Of a stretch of DNA of 64,000 nt, positions 1 through 15,000 are shown one piece after another (the first letter of the stretch is position 1; each line of letters starts with the position of its first letter). Under the pieces are notes generated by a model. It worked only from the letters and a program-made list of their open reading frames with translations, made no database searches and was not told where the DNA came from. Made by a program: the position numbers and the translations under genes. Source of the DNA: Leuctra nigra (lineage: Eukaryota > Arthropoda > Insecta > Plecoptera > Leuctridae); contig OW203765.1 of assembly GCA_934045905.1 (NCBI GenBank), forward strand, positions 19,345,409 to 19,409,408. The letters are read 5' to 3'.

Positions 1-304
1 TTCACGATAAGAATTGCAAGCCGTAATGGCGGCGTGTACTACCGTAGTCAAGTGAACGTATACCTAAACATGTAAATATCAATATAATAATCAAAAAATG
101 TGTATAATACGGCTGTAGATAAAAATAAATCAATTTTATTGAATTTGTATAATATTTACTACTATTAAAAATTGTGTATTTGACATAATTTATACAATTT
201 CAATAATACAAAGAAGAAAGTCTTGCTATTGACAGGGCAGTGTTCAAGTGACTGACCAATGAACGACGTGATCGACTAAAACGTCAGTGATATTCTTATC
301 GTGA
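1..304. mobile_element. Inverted-repeat element cut by the window edge
   Basis: The first 14 bases (ttcacgataagaat) are the exact reverse complement of 291-304 (attcttatcgtgaa). The spacing of about 300 bp and AT-rich interior suggest a MITE in Rac intron 1. The left flank is missing, so no target duplication can be checked. Confidence 0.5.
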
Positions 305-965
305 ACGAACTTTATCATTTACACAGAGATTACTCTTCAAAAATAACTACAAAAACAAATCGCTTTTCTGATCACGGCACACTTGAAACGTGATTTTCTA
401 GCTGTTCGTTGTGTTTCCATCATCAACTGTCAAACAAAGTGCTGACTGTCAAAGTGAATAAATAAAGGATTGCAAACGTGTGCTGACAAAAACATTTGTT
501 ATTAAATATATTATTTATTATATGTATACGACTGGGTATTTACAGGTGCATCTATAACTTGATTTATTTGCTTAATATTACTAGATTTTCACTCCCAAAC
601 AAATCATTCCACTTGCCGTCCATTGCATTGATTATTATTATTAATACATAAGATGAAACTTCAGGACCAATCAACTTTGATGATGCCATCCGTTGGTAAA
701 AAACGGCGGCGTCGGTACCTAGCGCTATTTGCGGAAAAATCCAAACACTAATACAAAAATTGAATCCTAGAAAATACGCGATTGGAGAAGGCTGATGTGG
801 TGTTTTCATCCACGAAATGTCAGTTGGCTATGGTTTAACAGTTGCATAGCCCACCTATGACCTCTTGACTGACTGATGAGGAGGCGAGTCCCTATACCTA
901 CACGTGGCTATGACAAGTTTGTAGTTTGTACATGTACCTATCTGATGATGTTTTGTTGATTTCAG
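305..965. other. Rac intron 1, no gene seen
   Basis: AT-rich DNA ending in the branch and pyrimidine region before the exon 2 acceptor. I found no Rac exon 1, no other exon with splice support, and no RNA gene. Confidence 0.5.
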
Positions 966-4531
<3,566 letters not shown>

Positions 4532-6660
4532 ACCTGATCGCGCCCGATCAACCACCGACAAGCATATCCTCCCCCAATCCGACCCCGTTCAGTTGCCCGA
4601 GAACCTGTACAGTTTGTTAGCCAGTTATCGGCGGGGGTACACGTGTAGCCAAGGCCGTTTAAATACTACTCGTTACGTTTCCCGCGGGAAAATAGATGGC
4701 GACCAAAAATATTTTTAAATGTGAATGTTGACTTCTTGGTTGTAAAAATTATATTTTAGAAAAGCTGGTGCAAAAGTCTTAACCCCATTGCCATTTAATA
4801 ATTCAAAATAAATATGTAATTGGAATCTCTCTTTCTGCTTTGATATTGAGACAACATCTATTTTTCCAGTAATCATAAGTAGATTTTTTGATAAATCAGT
4901 TGATTTTCGCAAATTTGTTTGCAACTGTAAATGATCACATCTTTATGCAATTCAAGTGTACAGCAGTAAACATTTTGATACTTGAATTGCAACTTAAGAA
5001 GACTGTTACAGAATGTTGTTTCTTGATTCGAGGTGCATTTTACACGTGTACGCCCCGCTAGGAGCAAATATTTGTTAAAGATATATTGATTATTATTGAA
5101 GACGGGCTGTAGACGTTGTCGACACTGATTTCGTCTGCTTTGCAACAATTGCTTGTTGTAGGATTCTATTGGATAGCTTCTGTGATGTACACTTCCGATC
5201 CGAGAATATTTTAAATATAAGCAGGGCTGCCAACATAAATATACAAATCCCAACACAAAACGTAACACTGTAGGTATGTATGCCTGTCTCCACTGTTTCA
5301 GAAACTTGTATCGAGGAAATATATCTATTTATCTTTCATAATAATAATTTTTATCTGACCACAGCATAGGAAATGAATGCTTTAAACAGGAAACATAATT
5401 AATATTTTCTGTACGTACTTCGAGATATGGGGAAAATCCACAATATTTCTTGGAAAGTCCACTTTAAGACTAAAATGCTTCACCAATTAAGTTTACGGGA
5501 CTTAAAACTGGACTTGTAGCAAATTACAAGCTAAAACCTTGCTTACTTATTCCAAGAAATTGAGCCTTTAATGCATTTTGTTTATATTACCCGCCTTCTC
5601 ATGTGGTACAGAAGTAGCACTGCCAAAACTTAGAGCCTGTGTTGTATGTATATTTAGTTAATAAAATAAAGTGGATGCAGGCAAACAGAGCTTGTGCTAA
5701 CACAGTCAATAAATGCATTTTTTAGATAAAAACACTCACAAATCTAGTACAGTATTAATTTTCATAATTGTACAAACTATGTTTTGTGAACATTTTGGTG
5801 TTTTGGGAGCCAAACGAACACAGAAACTAATCAAACCTTCGACGGGAAGCCCTGCGCTCTCTAGTGTGTTCCAAGTGCCATCCTGATGTAGACATCAAAC
5901 TTTGAATTGCTTTTGGAGTATGCTAACTGTGGAATAAGTATTATATTTTTGACATCCAATGGTGTTTTGAGTCGGCGTTTTCACGCTCATATCATATTGT
6001 AGGTAAATTGTCTAGTAAGATTTTAGGCTTTTAACATCGGAGTAAAGACACGTTGAATTTGCGGAGTTGAATAGGAATCATTTACATCACACACAGGAAG
6101 TTAATGGATTCTGACTTTGATAAAGCCATTCAAGGTTAATTGGTTGCATTGCATTGCAATTCATTTTATTTATAGCACCAAACTGAATGTTAGATTAATT
6201 TGAAATTTTTCATAAAGGCTCAAATTAATGGAATGGAATTCCTGTCAGTTGCCCATTAGGTAGGCTGTGGCAGTCGATCTAAGCACCAGAAATACAGTAA
6301 ACTACACATTTTCAAACGTCATCAATATATAGTACAAACAAAATATCTCCTGATTTTCTCCGTTGATATTTTGATCCTGGTCTTTGTATACGTTTGACGC
6401 TGCATCGCAATGGCATGTTCAACATACGAAGAGAGCTTTTGACCTTGTAGACATTTCTTCAGTTCATCCCGACATTATACCAGCCTTGCCGTATCGCCAG
6501 ACACATTTTCATGTCTGCCGATGCCAAACATTTCGTCGATGTGTTCCTTGCAATAGATTGGAATTACTAATTATTTTATTCTTACTCTTATTCTTAATTA
6601 ATGCTTGTTCATAATAATACATTAGCAAAAGTGTTAAATTGTAATAAATAATATTATATT
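4532..6660 (+). other. Probable Rac 3' UTR and downstream DNA
   Basis: There is no coding signal here. Candidate poly(A) signals AATAAA occur at 4807-4812, 5660-5665, 5665-5670 and 6643-6648, so several 3' UTR lengths are possible. Which one is used cannot be told from sequence. Confidence 0.45.
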
Positions 6661-7230
6661 ATAATCACATGTATTTTATTTTCCCACTTGGTCCTTATCT
6701 ACAAAATACCTTTACCATAAGTACTGTTCAAAATGTTGATTATTTTATTTGTTTCTTCATCAACCTTTGATTATGTTTACCTATGTTAACAAACCACTGG
6801 AATTTGTTATGCAATGTGGAAGCATTGCATAAGCGATAAGCATTGCACGCCATCAGGATTATGAAATGATTCAAATACACAAATGGTGTCAGATGTGGGA
6901 TTTTCTCTTCTATACATTTGGTATTAATATCGGGTATTCATAAAATGCGTCGGTTAACATCACACATTTCTGCAACTACTCTCATGCAACAGATGACTGA
7001 TTTTAATGAAGAATGCATCTGGATGGAAGGAAGCGAGCGTGGTCTATTGAATGGAAACTATCATCATTTGCCTCTCGACTGAAGGAAATCACAGTTCTGA
7101 GGAAGTACGGCTGTGGGAATCTCTCAATTACGCATTTAATTATGCATTTTAAATATATTCGGACTTACATGGTGACAGAATGGGGATTTTTCTAAATGTA
7201 TCAGAACTCTATACCAAATTTAGAAACATC
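6661..7230. other. Intergenic, nothing recognised
   Basis: AT-rich sequence between the probable Rac 3' end and the first foldback element. The open frames here have no family signal. Confidence 0.4.
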
Positions 7231-7450
7231 GTAAGCAAACGGGAAAAGCATGGTTCGTCAAAGCGATTTTTTGTAATTTTCTTTCTCGCTGACAAAATTT
7301 TAAAAAATCAGATAGTAATGACCCATTATTTAGTTTGCTGTTAGGGGTCATTACTATCTGATTTTTTTAAATTTTGTCAGCGTGAAAAGAAATTTTAAAA
7401 AATCGCTTTGAAGAACCATAGGACGAACCGTGCTTTTCCCGTTTGCTTAC
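7231..7450. mobile_element. Foldback MITE
   Basis: Two arms of about 95 bp (7231-7322 and 7352-7450) are near-perfect reverse complements, starting gtaagcaaacgggaaaagca and ending with its complement. The right arm has a roughly 10-bp insertion. The spacer is about 30 bp. No clear target duplication is visible. Confidence 0.75.
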
Positions 7451-7592
7451 GCAGGCCTGATCTTATTATATTCTCGACCATTTATTGCACACACATTTTT
7501 TATGACGTTAACAACATTGTAGCTCTTGTGGTGGTTCTAAAGATTAGTTCCGAAAGACTTGACCTCGAGTGGTGTGGAAACGTAGACGCATT

Positions 7593-8094
7593 CAGTGGTG
7601 TAGTCGAGGGTATACGCCGACCGCCGTATACCTAGAAAAGTATTTTCACTGAAAAGTATACCCAAAATCTTAGAAGGGGTATACGCGGGTATACGCCGTA
7701 TACCTAAAAGTATAGTTTTGCTGAAGAGTGAAAATGTCTGGAATACTTCAAACTTTTGTTATGTTTTACGTCTAGTTTCATTCCGTAAACAAAAAACTCA
7801 AAAAAGTTAATTTCAAAGTGTCAAAACCAAAAAACGCTCTGCGGGGCAAGGTAGTGCCATGCCCTCCACCACCCCAAAGTGTAAAATTATAAAATATATT
7901 GAATATTTTAACAAATTACGCCTCATAACGTCTTAAAATTGATTTCAAAGTGTCCAAAAACCGAAAAACGCCATGCGGGGCTTGGTGTGCCCCCCCCCCC
8001 CTTATTCCGAGGAAAATTGTTTCCCCCCTGGCAGAAATCCTGCGGACGCCCATGGTAGCGTATACCCCCAAAAAATATTTTGACTACACCACTG
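7593..8094. mobile_element. Non-autonomous hAT element with 8-bp TSD
   Basis: The ends are CAGTGGTGTAGTC and GACTACACCACTG, a 13-bp perfect terminal inverted repeat. It is flanked on both sides by gacgcatt (7585-7592 and 8095-8102). An 8-bp duplication with CAGTG ends is the hAT signature. There is no transposase frame. The interior carries the ctgcggggca module and the sequence ctgcggacgcccatgg, which is the right end of the element at 11371-11765. Confidence 0.88.
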
Positions 8095-8390
8095 GACGCA
8101 TTTGAGAGTCTATTGACTCTGCGGCAGAGCTAATACAGGACGCTTTCCACAGCTGAGGTACCTATGTTTTGGCACTTGTATTTTGTTCTTCTGACATCTT
8201 GATAAGGAATAAATTAATTATGCAAACGAGAGTAGTCCGAAAACATCGGGAGTATCAAATACTCTGGCTCTCGAGCAAAGTTTACTCCGTCGTCTTTATG
8301 ACAATATGAATACGAGCGTCATGATGAATTTGTATGACTTGCCTCATTTAAATATTTGTTAAAATACTTAATATTTATACCACGAGTAAA

Positions 8391-8410
8391 GGGGGGGGGG
8401 GGGGGGGGGG
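8391..8410. repeat. Poly-G run
   Basis: About 20 consecutive G. The length may be affected by sequencing. Confidence 0.7.
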
Positions 8411-8490
8411 ATAGAATCTAATCTACATAAATGGCTGAATGTATACGTTGTGGAATTCGCGCCAACTGGATTCATTGGCTATTTGCCCAC

Positions 8491-8692
8491 TAAGGCCGGG
8501 TAGGACCAACTTTGGATTAAGTTAATTATCGATGGTAAGTGGAAATTAGTAAATCTTATGGGCTGCGGATTCGCGCCAACTTGATTCATTGGTTAACCAT
8601 CGATAGTTAACTTAATCCAAAGTTGGTCCTACCCGGCCTAACTATCGATAGTTAAGTTAGCTAATCCAAAGTTGGTCCTAACCGGCCTTAGA
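8491..8692. mobile_element. Foldback element with GGCCGGGTAGGACC ends
   Basis: The stretch aaggccgggtaggaccaact at 8491 is repeated inverted near 8620-8638 and again near 8665-8690. Both sets adjoin atcgatagttaa-type sequence. It appears to be a MITE with a duplicated right arm. Confidence 0.6.
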
Positions 8693-8902
8693 GGCAAAAA
8701 GGCTAAAATAAATTCACTTTTATTCAGGCTTTAGAGGAATATGGATTGCTCACAAAATGTATCGGTAAAGTAAATCCATGGTACAGTAGTAAACGTGGGA
8801 ATAATCTTTATTAAGGCAGTAAATGTAACAATGAGGTGCTAATAATCGTCCGAACAAACAGTCCCAGGTATATCACGTACAATGTTTGGCTGCAAACTCC
8901 AG

Positions 8903-9122
8903 TCTTAATAACAGAGTCTTCATCAACTCTTGCCTAACGTCACTACTAATTGTAATGATTGCGTTGATAAGGCGTTAACATTAACTAATCAACAATATGT
9001 TAAGAGAATTTACAGAAATGAACAATGCAAAATATTTAATGCGCTCTATGGCCTATTCTTAGATTGTAAAGAACACAATTTATGTGATGTGAAACGAGAA
9101 ATCGTAGTTAATGTAATTTTTG
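8903..9122 (+). other. Possible exon of an unidentified Cys-rich protein
   Basis: Behind a taacag acceptor, an open frame encodes a Cys-containing stretch (NCNDCVDKALTLTNQQY, then KIFNALYGLFLDCKEHNLC and DVKREI) before a possible gtagtt donor. The amino-acid mix looks more protein-like than neighbouring frames, but the codons are AT-rich, unlike the other exons here. I recognise no family. It may be a decayed exon or chance. Confidence 0.22.
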
Positions 9123-9289
9123 GGGGTATCTTGTGCTATAAAGTATGGTATGGTAGAGCCGATTGTCAATGCCCATAAACATTTTCAAGCCTCATTTCTC
9201 TTCTGGCATTCTACTATACTCTATTAAAATAACCAAAGAAAATAGTAATTGGCGGTTAGAAAGTCAAGTACAACAAAGTATAAAAGAAT

Positions 9290-9414
9290 AAAAGAAATGC
9301 GATCTACATAAATAGGTTCCATTTCTGTTAACTTAGCGCATAGATGCGTTTTAACAGCTTCTGTGAAACAGCCAAATGGTTGACTTATTTCTTCTAAACA
9401 AACTTCCGACAAAT
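9290..9414 (-). other. Possible exon or gene relic, minus strand
   Basis: The minus-strand frame reads LSEVCLEEISQPFGCF then TEAVKTHLCAKLTEMEPIY before a gtagat that could be a donor. It has three evenly placed cysteines. Only a weak acceptor (ttaag) precedes it. It is close to and convergent with the frame at 8903-9122. Family not recognised. Confidence 0.2.
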
Positions 9415-10995
9415 TAAATGCTTAAAAACGCATACCTTAAGAAATCAAGTCATGTTGATTCTACTCCATCTGTTGTTTTGTAGAACATATGACAGCAATA
9501 ATAACGAAAGATATATTCAACATAACTTCGTTTTCTCGGTTTCTATCAAACTAATCTGGATGACTTGGTGAATGATTATTGGTAACTGTTAACATATTTC
9601 AATTCTAAGCCCAATAATTTACCGAATCGTTAACTTAAAACTAGCATTCGTCGAATTCGTACATTGATAAGTGACCTTCATCTCAATTCTCAAACACAAG
9701 TGCAAATACAGAGAAACACATGAATTCGCATGAAACACAGAGATTTCTATAAAACCACCTAGCAGCTATCAAATAACTAATAGCTATCATAACAATAACA
9801 TTATTTTAAAGCACCAAAAACAGCATATAGGTTTTCTTTAATAGTACGGGATTTTAAATAACCGAATGTATTTATATTTTAAATAATGGTAGTTTTTATG
9901 CAATAGTTGAATGTAAAGGTGCATACTCTTTGTACCACTAAGAAAGGGAATAGAGTAAAGTTAAACACACAGAGGCTTCATTTCAGAGAATGCATTTTAA
10001 GAGCTATTCATTTGTCAATCAAATTCTTGAGAATAACGTTTTGAAACCATTTACGTTTAAAACTCCAAATGTTTAAGGCTAAGACCTAGTTGTCAACATT
10101 TTCAGGTTGTAAACAACAAAAACGATGTACGAACTCAAAACGTGAATGCTCAAGAATTTGCCAAAAATTTTAAAAACTGTTAAAACGCCTAAAATCTAAA
10201 TAATGATGCCTTACTATGTATAGATTCTTTTTCCCGTCTATCGTGGTACGTATTAAAAGGTGTTTGGTTAAACGTCGCCTGCGAACCTGCGAACCATTCA
10301 GGACGAGTTAAAACACTATCATTGTAGACTTCATACAGGTACTTTGTAGTTTATTAAGAAAAATTAAATATATTGCTATTTTATATTATATTGATTTGAT
10401 ATATTGCTAATAAATTCTCTGTTATTTTTAATTCTCAAGTTAGAACGTCTTAAGTAGATATATTTTTAATTCTTTTATATAGTATGTAATGAGTAGGTAA
10501 TATGTGCTCCTATAGTACAAAACCAAACAGTGCTTGACTTGGCAGAATGGTTACGATCAGTATGAAGATTGTTATGATTGTACATTTACAGATTTCCAAA
10601 GAGAAGTTTTAAAACTATGCATGTGATTACGTCTTATTCAACAATATTTTGTCCTTCACTTTTTGCACGAAATCCAAACAAATTCGTTGTCGATTTAAAT
10701 ACTGTTTATGGAAGGAATTCTTTTACCAAGTTTCAGCAATGGCACCAACAAGAAACCACAGCCTTTCAAATCACTTCGTTCTCGTCGTTCGTATTCTCTT
10801 CGATGAAGAAACATCAAGCAGCACTATGTGGCAACGCTGTAAAAATTCGTTAATAAATTATCCAAGTAAAGCATTTATACACGTATACATACAACATTTT
10901 GACATAAATACATCCTTATTCAATCTTCCGTAGCAAAATATTCTTGTTAAAATGATAGTCACAGCTACCATGCAAAAGTTGAAAGAGATGGACAA
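9415..10995. other. Intergenic, nothing recognised
   Basis: AT-rich DNA. Two overlapping plus-strand frames near 10578-10933 show no domain or splice support and are not called genes. Confidence 0.4.
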
Positions 10996-10999
10996 ATTA

Positions 11000-11125
11000 T
11001 TCATTTTTACTTCATCGACCAATCAGAGAATATTGCTCAAACTTAAACACGTGACCGCTGGTATGGCATTAGTGTGTGTTCAAAATTTCAGATCGATTGG
11101 TTGATCGTGTGACATATGCCCCTTC
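11000..11125. mobile_element. Fragment of the Helentron-like family
   Basis: The motif gtgtgttcaaaatttcagat followed by cgattggttgatcgt matches the internal part of the elements at 20535-21445 and 21532-22414. Neither end is present. Confidence 0.5.
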
Positions 11126-11184
11126 AATGACTTTAAAATTCCTGATTCGAAACCGGTAAATAGGAATTTTAAAGTTATAGAATA

Positions 11185-11783
11185 GGGGCCCTAGAGGCAT
11201 ATTCTAGAACGTTTTCCCAATTCCATTCTGATGGAATCCGTCACGGCCATACGTATTAACATTACATGGAATCTAATTCTCGAATTCGATCAGAATTCGA
11301 TTCCATGCAATGTCAATCCTTATGGCCGTGACCGGATTTTATCAGAATGGAATTGGGGGCACGTTCTAGACATGGGCGTCGACAGGGGGCCGCCCCCCCC
11401 CCCCCCCTGGATCTCAGGAAAACTGAAAATTTTTGAGGTGTTTTACGTATAATTTCATTTCATAAGCAAAAAACTCAAAAAATTTAATATAAGTGCCAAA
11501 AAAAACAAAAAAAGCCCTGCGGGGCAAGATAAGGGCATGTCCTCCATCACCCCAAAGTCTCACATTTTTGAAAATAATTATATTTTAACAAAATACACCT
11601 CCTAACGTCTCAAAATGTACATTGATTTACATGTGTCCAAAACCAAAAAACGCCCTGCGGGGCTGAGTGGGGGCTCCCCCCCCCCCCCCTTAAACCGAAG
11701 CAATTTGTATTCCTTGCCTTGCCCCCCCCCCCCCCCCCCTGGCAGAAATCCTGCGGACGCCCATGGTTCTAGAATAGGGCCCC
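11185..11783. mobile_element. Foldback MITE split by a nested hAT
   Basis: The outer ends are ggggccct...attctagaacgt and the complement acgttctagaatagggcccc. The interior 11218-11357 folds back on itself (cccaattccattctgat against atcagaatggaattggg, with matching accgtcacggccat-like blocks). The hAT element at 11371-11765 sits in the right arm. A related 128-bp element is at 45263-45390. Confidence 0.75.
11371..11765. mobile_element. Non-autonomous hAT element with 8-bp TSD, nested
   Basis: The ends are CATGGGCGTC and GACGCCCATG. The flanks gttctaga (11363-11370 and 11766-11773) are an exact 8-bp duplication of the host MITE. The interior has C runs and two copies of the ccctgcgggg module. 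No coding capacity. Confidence 0.87.
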
Positions 11784-11891
11784 TGCGGTATTCAAGAGTA
11801 AAAGCAAAAAAGTCTCACTTCAATCCCCAGAACCAACTTTGACGAAAAGCAATAAAAGATCATCTTACTTTGTCTACGTCTGTCCAGCCTC

Positions 11892-12061
11892 CTAGACGGC
11901 AATGACAGTGATCTCCTGACTCTTCTCCAGCGCCCCAGCGCCCCACAGAGTCCTGTTGTCAGTCGCCGGTATCACCGCCACCAAGAGACCAGCCACTATG
12001 ATCCACGCCCCGGCCATGTGGAAGGAGAGGTGGTAGGTGCGCGTCATATCATACAGCCAAC
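11892..12061 (-). CDS. SLC16 coding exon 9 with stop (TM12)
   Basis: It encodes WLYDMTRTYHLSFHMAGAWI, then IVAGLLVAVIPATD and a short tail ending ITVIAV, then TAG. The acceptor is ttgtctgcgcag. Confidence 0.93.
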
Positions 12062-15000
12062 CTGCGCAGACAACCATAATGTGTCACGAGAGAAGGGGGA
12101 TAGAAGCCACATGAAAAGGCTCCGGTTCTTGAGGTCATCTTTAAAGTCCACTTTAAAGTCCAGTGAACCTTACTGGTTGAGCATCTTTGAATTTTTTTCT
12201 GTTAAAACTCGTAAATACCCATCAATATTGGGGCCCAGTAAATGAAGAATCTTGCCAATGTCATGCCTTTTCTAAGTTTAATCAATAGTACAAGAAAGGA
12301 CAAAAATTGAAATACTTGAAACTATTAAAAAAAAAAAATGTACATGATGTTAACTCCTCGAGTAACATTGTGAAAGAAACCCGTTCATGCGAGTTTTAAT
12401 AATTATATTCCAAAACTTAAGCGAGATCAGGCAAGTAGGCACTACCTAGGCACTGCCTACTTTGCACGTATTAGTCCGCACGCCACTGCTCGCAACACGT
12501 CTGATTCTACTGACCTGCCAGTGGCGGACCGACGAGACTGCCGATGCCCTGACACATCAGCGACAACCCGTAAAGTAGGCACTACCTAGGCACTGCCTAC
12601 TTTGCACGTATACATCCGCACGCCACTGCTCGCAACACATCTGATTATACTGACCTGCCAGTGGCGGACCGACGAGACTGCCGATGCCCTGACACATCAG
12701 CGACAACCCGTAAAGTAGGCACTACTTAGGCACTGCCTACTTTGCACGTATTAATCCGCACGCCACTGCTTGCAACACATCTGATTCCACTGACCTGCCA
12801 GTGGCGGACCGACGAGACTGCCGATGCCCTGACACATCAGCGACAACCCGTACGCCGTGGTGAACCTCTCCAGCGGGATGAGTTCGACGAGGATGACGGG
12901 GGTGAACGGGAAGCTGGAGGCGGAGAAGAGTCCGAACAGGGCACAGGCGCCGCAGAGCAACGGGTAGCTGCGCGTGCAGAGGGGCATGGCGATGGTGGAC
13001 AGACCGCACGCCACTAGACAGCCCGCGTAGGTCTTGGTAATGTGCATCCACTCCTGATCGCCAGCCCAGCCCAGGAACACCTGTGCCATTACATTACACT
13101 CGTCATTATCTCTAGCACAGTAGAGATACAGAAGGATCCATTTCTTGGAATAAGTGTGTTTAAAACGCTTAAACCTTTATAGATTGGGGCCTTTTTAGAT
13201 AGATTATATTCACCTTCTATCGAGATACAGATATAGCTTACAACTACTTTAAGAGTTTAAAATAAACTACTGTCAAGTACTGTCAAGTAGTTTAGTTCAC
13301 GTGCGTTTCCAGTCCATTTATGTTAAATTTATTCCTTGTTAAAAGTGTGCCGGACTAACCTACATTCTACTGAAATGCACTGGTATTTATTCAACGTGTG
13401 CCGGGGTAACCCACATTCTACTATTTCATGTTTGTCACGGCATCGTTATGACGTCATCGGGCACAATTAGTCACGTGGCCACGCGATCCACATGTTGGTC
13501 ACGTGACCAGTTACGTCAGCTGTGCAGAACATGTACTTAGCATCGTTACTCGACTCTCGTTGTTATTATAGTCTGCCTCAATCAAGTGAGAAGATTCTTA
13601 TAGATAGTGTTGTTGTAACATGCAAACCTTCCAAAGAGATAATAAATACCAACTGCAATGTGAAAAGATTTTCCTCGAGTGGGACTCGAACCCACGACCT
13701 TCCGATATCCAGTCAGATGCTCTACCAGCTGAGCTATCGAGGCAGTTCACAGTGCAGCGGCTGTGTTCCAATATAAGCTGCGTTAGCAACTTACCGATTT
13801 TGAAGATAGGGTCAGAAGACCGTGAATTTCATCCACGTTTGACAACTGACTAACTTCATTCGACTTGGTATTCTCATAAGCAGATGAGTGCGCATATGTG
13901 TGAAATATGATTTTTCACACAAATATGATTTTATTAACATTCACCTAACTGAGGGATTCAGTAAAAATCATATTTCACACATATGCGCACTCATCTGCTT
14001 ATGAGAATACCAAGTCGAATGAAGTTAGTCAGTTGTCAAACGTGGATGAAATTCACGGTCTTCTGACCCTATCTTCAAAATCGGTAAGTTGCTAACGCAG
14101 CTTATATTGGAACACAGCCGCTGCACTGTGAACTGCCTCGATAGCTCAGCTGGTAGAGCATCTGACTGGATATCGGAAGGTCGTGGGTTCGAGTCCCACT
14201 CGAGGAAAATCTTTTCACATTGCAGTTGGTATTTATTAACAGTCACCTAACTGAGGGATTCAGTAAAAATCATACTTCCAAAGAGATGGTTGCAAAACCA
14301 AAGGGGCTGTGCATTAAAGGACGTCACGCTTCAGAGGGGGAGGGGCTGGAGCCAGTAGGATGTCACGTTTTGATACAGAAATTTTAAAGCATATTAAATC
14401 TGATACATTTACAGTCAGACATTTTTATTAAGGGAGGGTAGAGATACTTTTGAGGAGTCCTTTTAGGGGCTGGGGGGGGGGTGTCAAAATCATCCATTTT
14501 TATCGTGACGTTCTTTAATGCACAGCCCCAAAGAAGCGAAGGAATCGAGATTGACGTGTCCAATCCCCTGGTCTCACCATGCCGATGAAGTTGGTGACGC
14601 CGATGATCATGAACAGACTGGCGACCTGCTCGTCGTCGTAGTCGTTGAGCTGCGCGTGGTCGGCGATGTAGAAGTAGGGCACGATGAACCAGGTGAACAA
14701 CAAGATGGTCGCCACGGACATGAGCAGGAAGTGGAGCTCGCGGAACATGGAGAAGTCCCGGAACATGCCGCACAGCAGGTCCAGCATGTCCGAGTACCAC
14801 CTCTACAAACACAACATGTCATGATATTTCAATGTCTTTTTACTCTTTACACGAAAATTCACAAAGATGACCGAAGAATTCTGCGAACAAAGGGAAACGT
14901 GATCCATACGTCATGGCGTTCCGCAGTAGAATGGCTATTCTTCCTCCACCGTTCTTTATGTATAATTCTTCGTTCCTACTGAATTAGTTTGGAGTCAACT

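Larger units (their letters stand above)
13641..14274. mobile_element. Inverted dimer of a tRNA-containing retroposon with 13-bp TSD
   Basis: The two arms (13641-13910 and about 13965-14237) are near-perfect reverse complements, each with a complete tRNA-like sequence. The flanks cttccaaagagat (13628-13640 and 14275-14287) are an exact 13-bp duplication, the length expected from target-primed retroposition. The tail block ttaaca(t/g)tcacctaactg…aaaaatcat occurs both at the centre and at the right end. Confidence 0.88.

Noticed and set aside
10578..10933. Two overlapping ~90-codon frames as a gene
   Set aside because: No domain, no splice signals and AT-rich composition. Frames overlap in different registers as expected by chance.
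13598..14246. Open frames with the peptide EWDSNPRPSDIQSDALPAE
   Set aside because: This is the translation of tRNA-like DNA read antisense, present in both arms of the inverted dimer. Not a protein gene.
14518..14982. 154-codon plus-strand frame
   Set aside because: Opposite-strand shadow of SLC16 exon 7.
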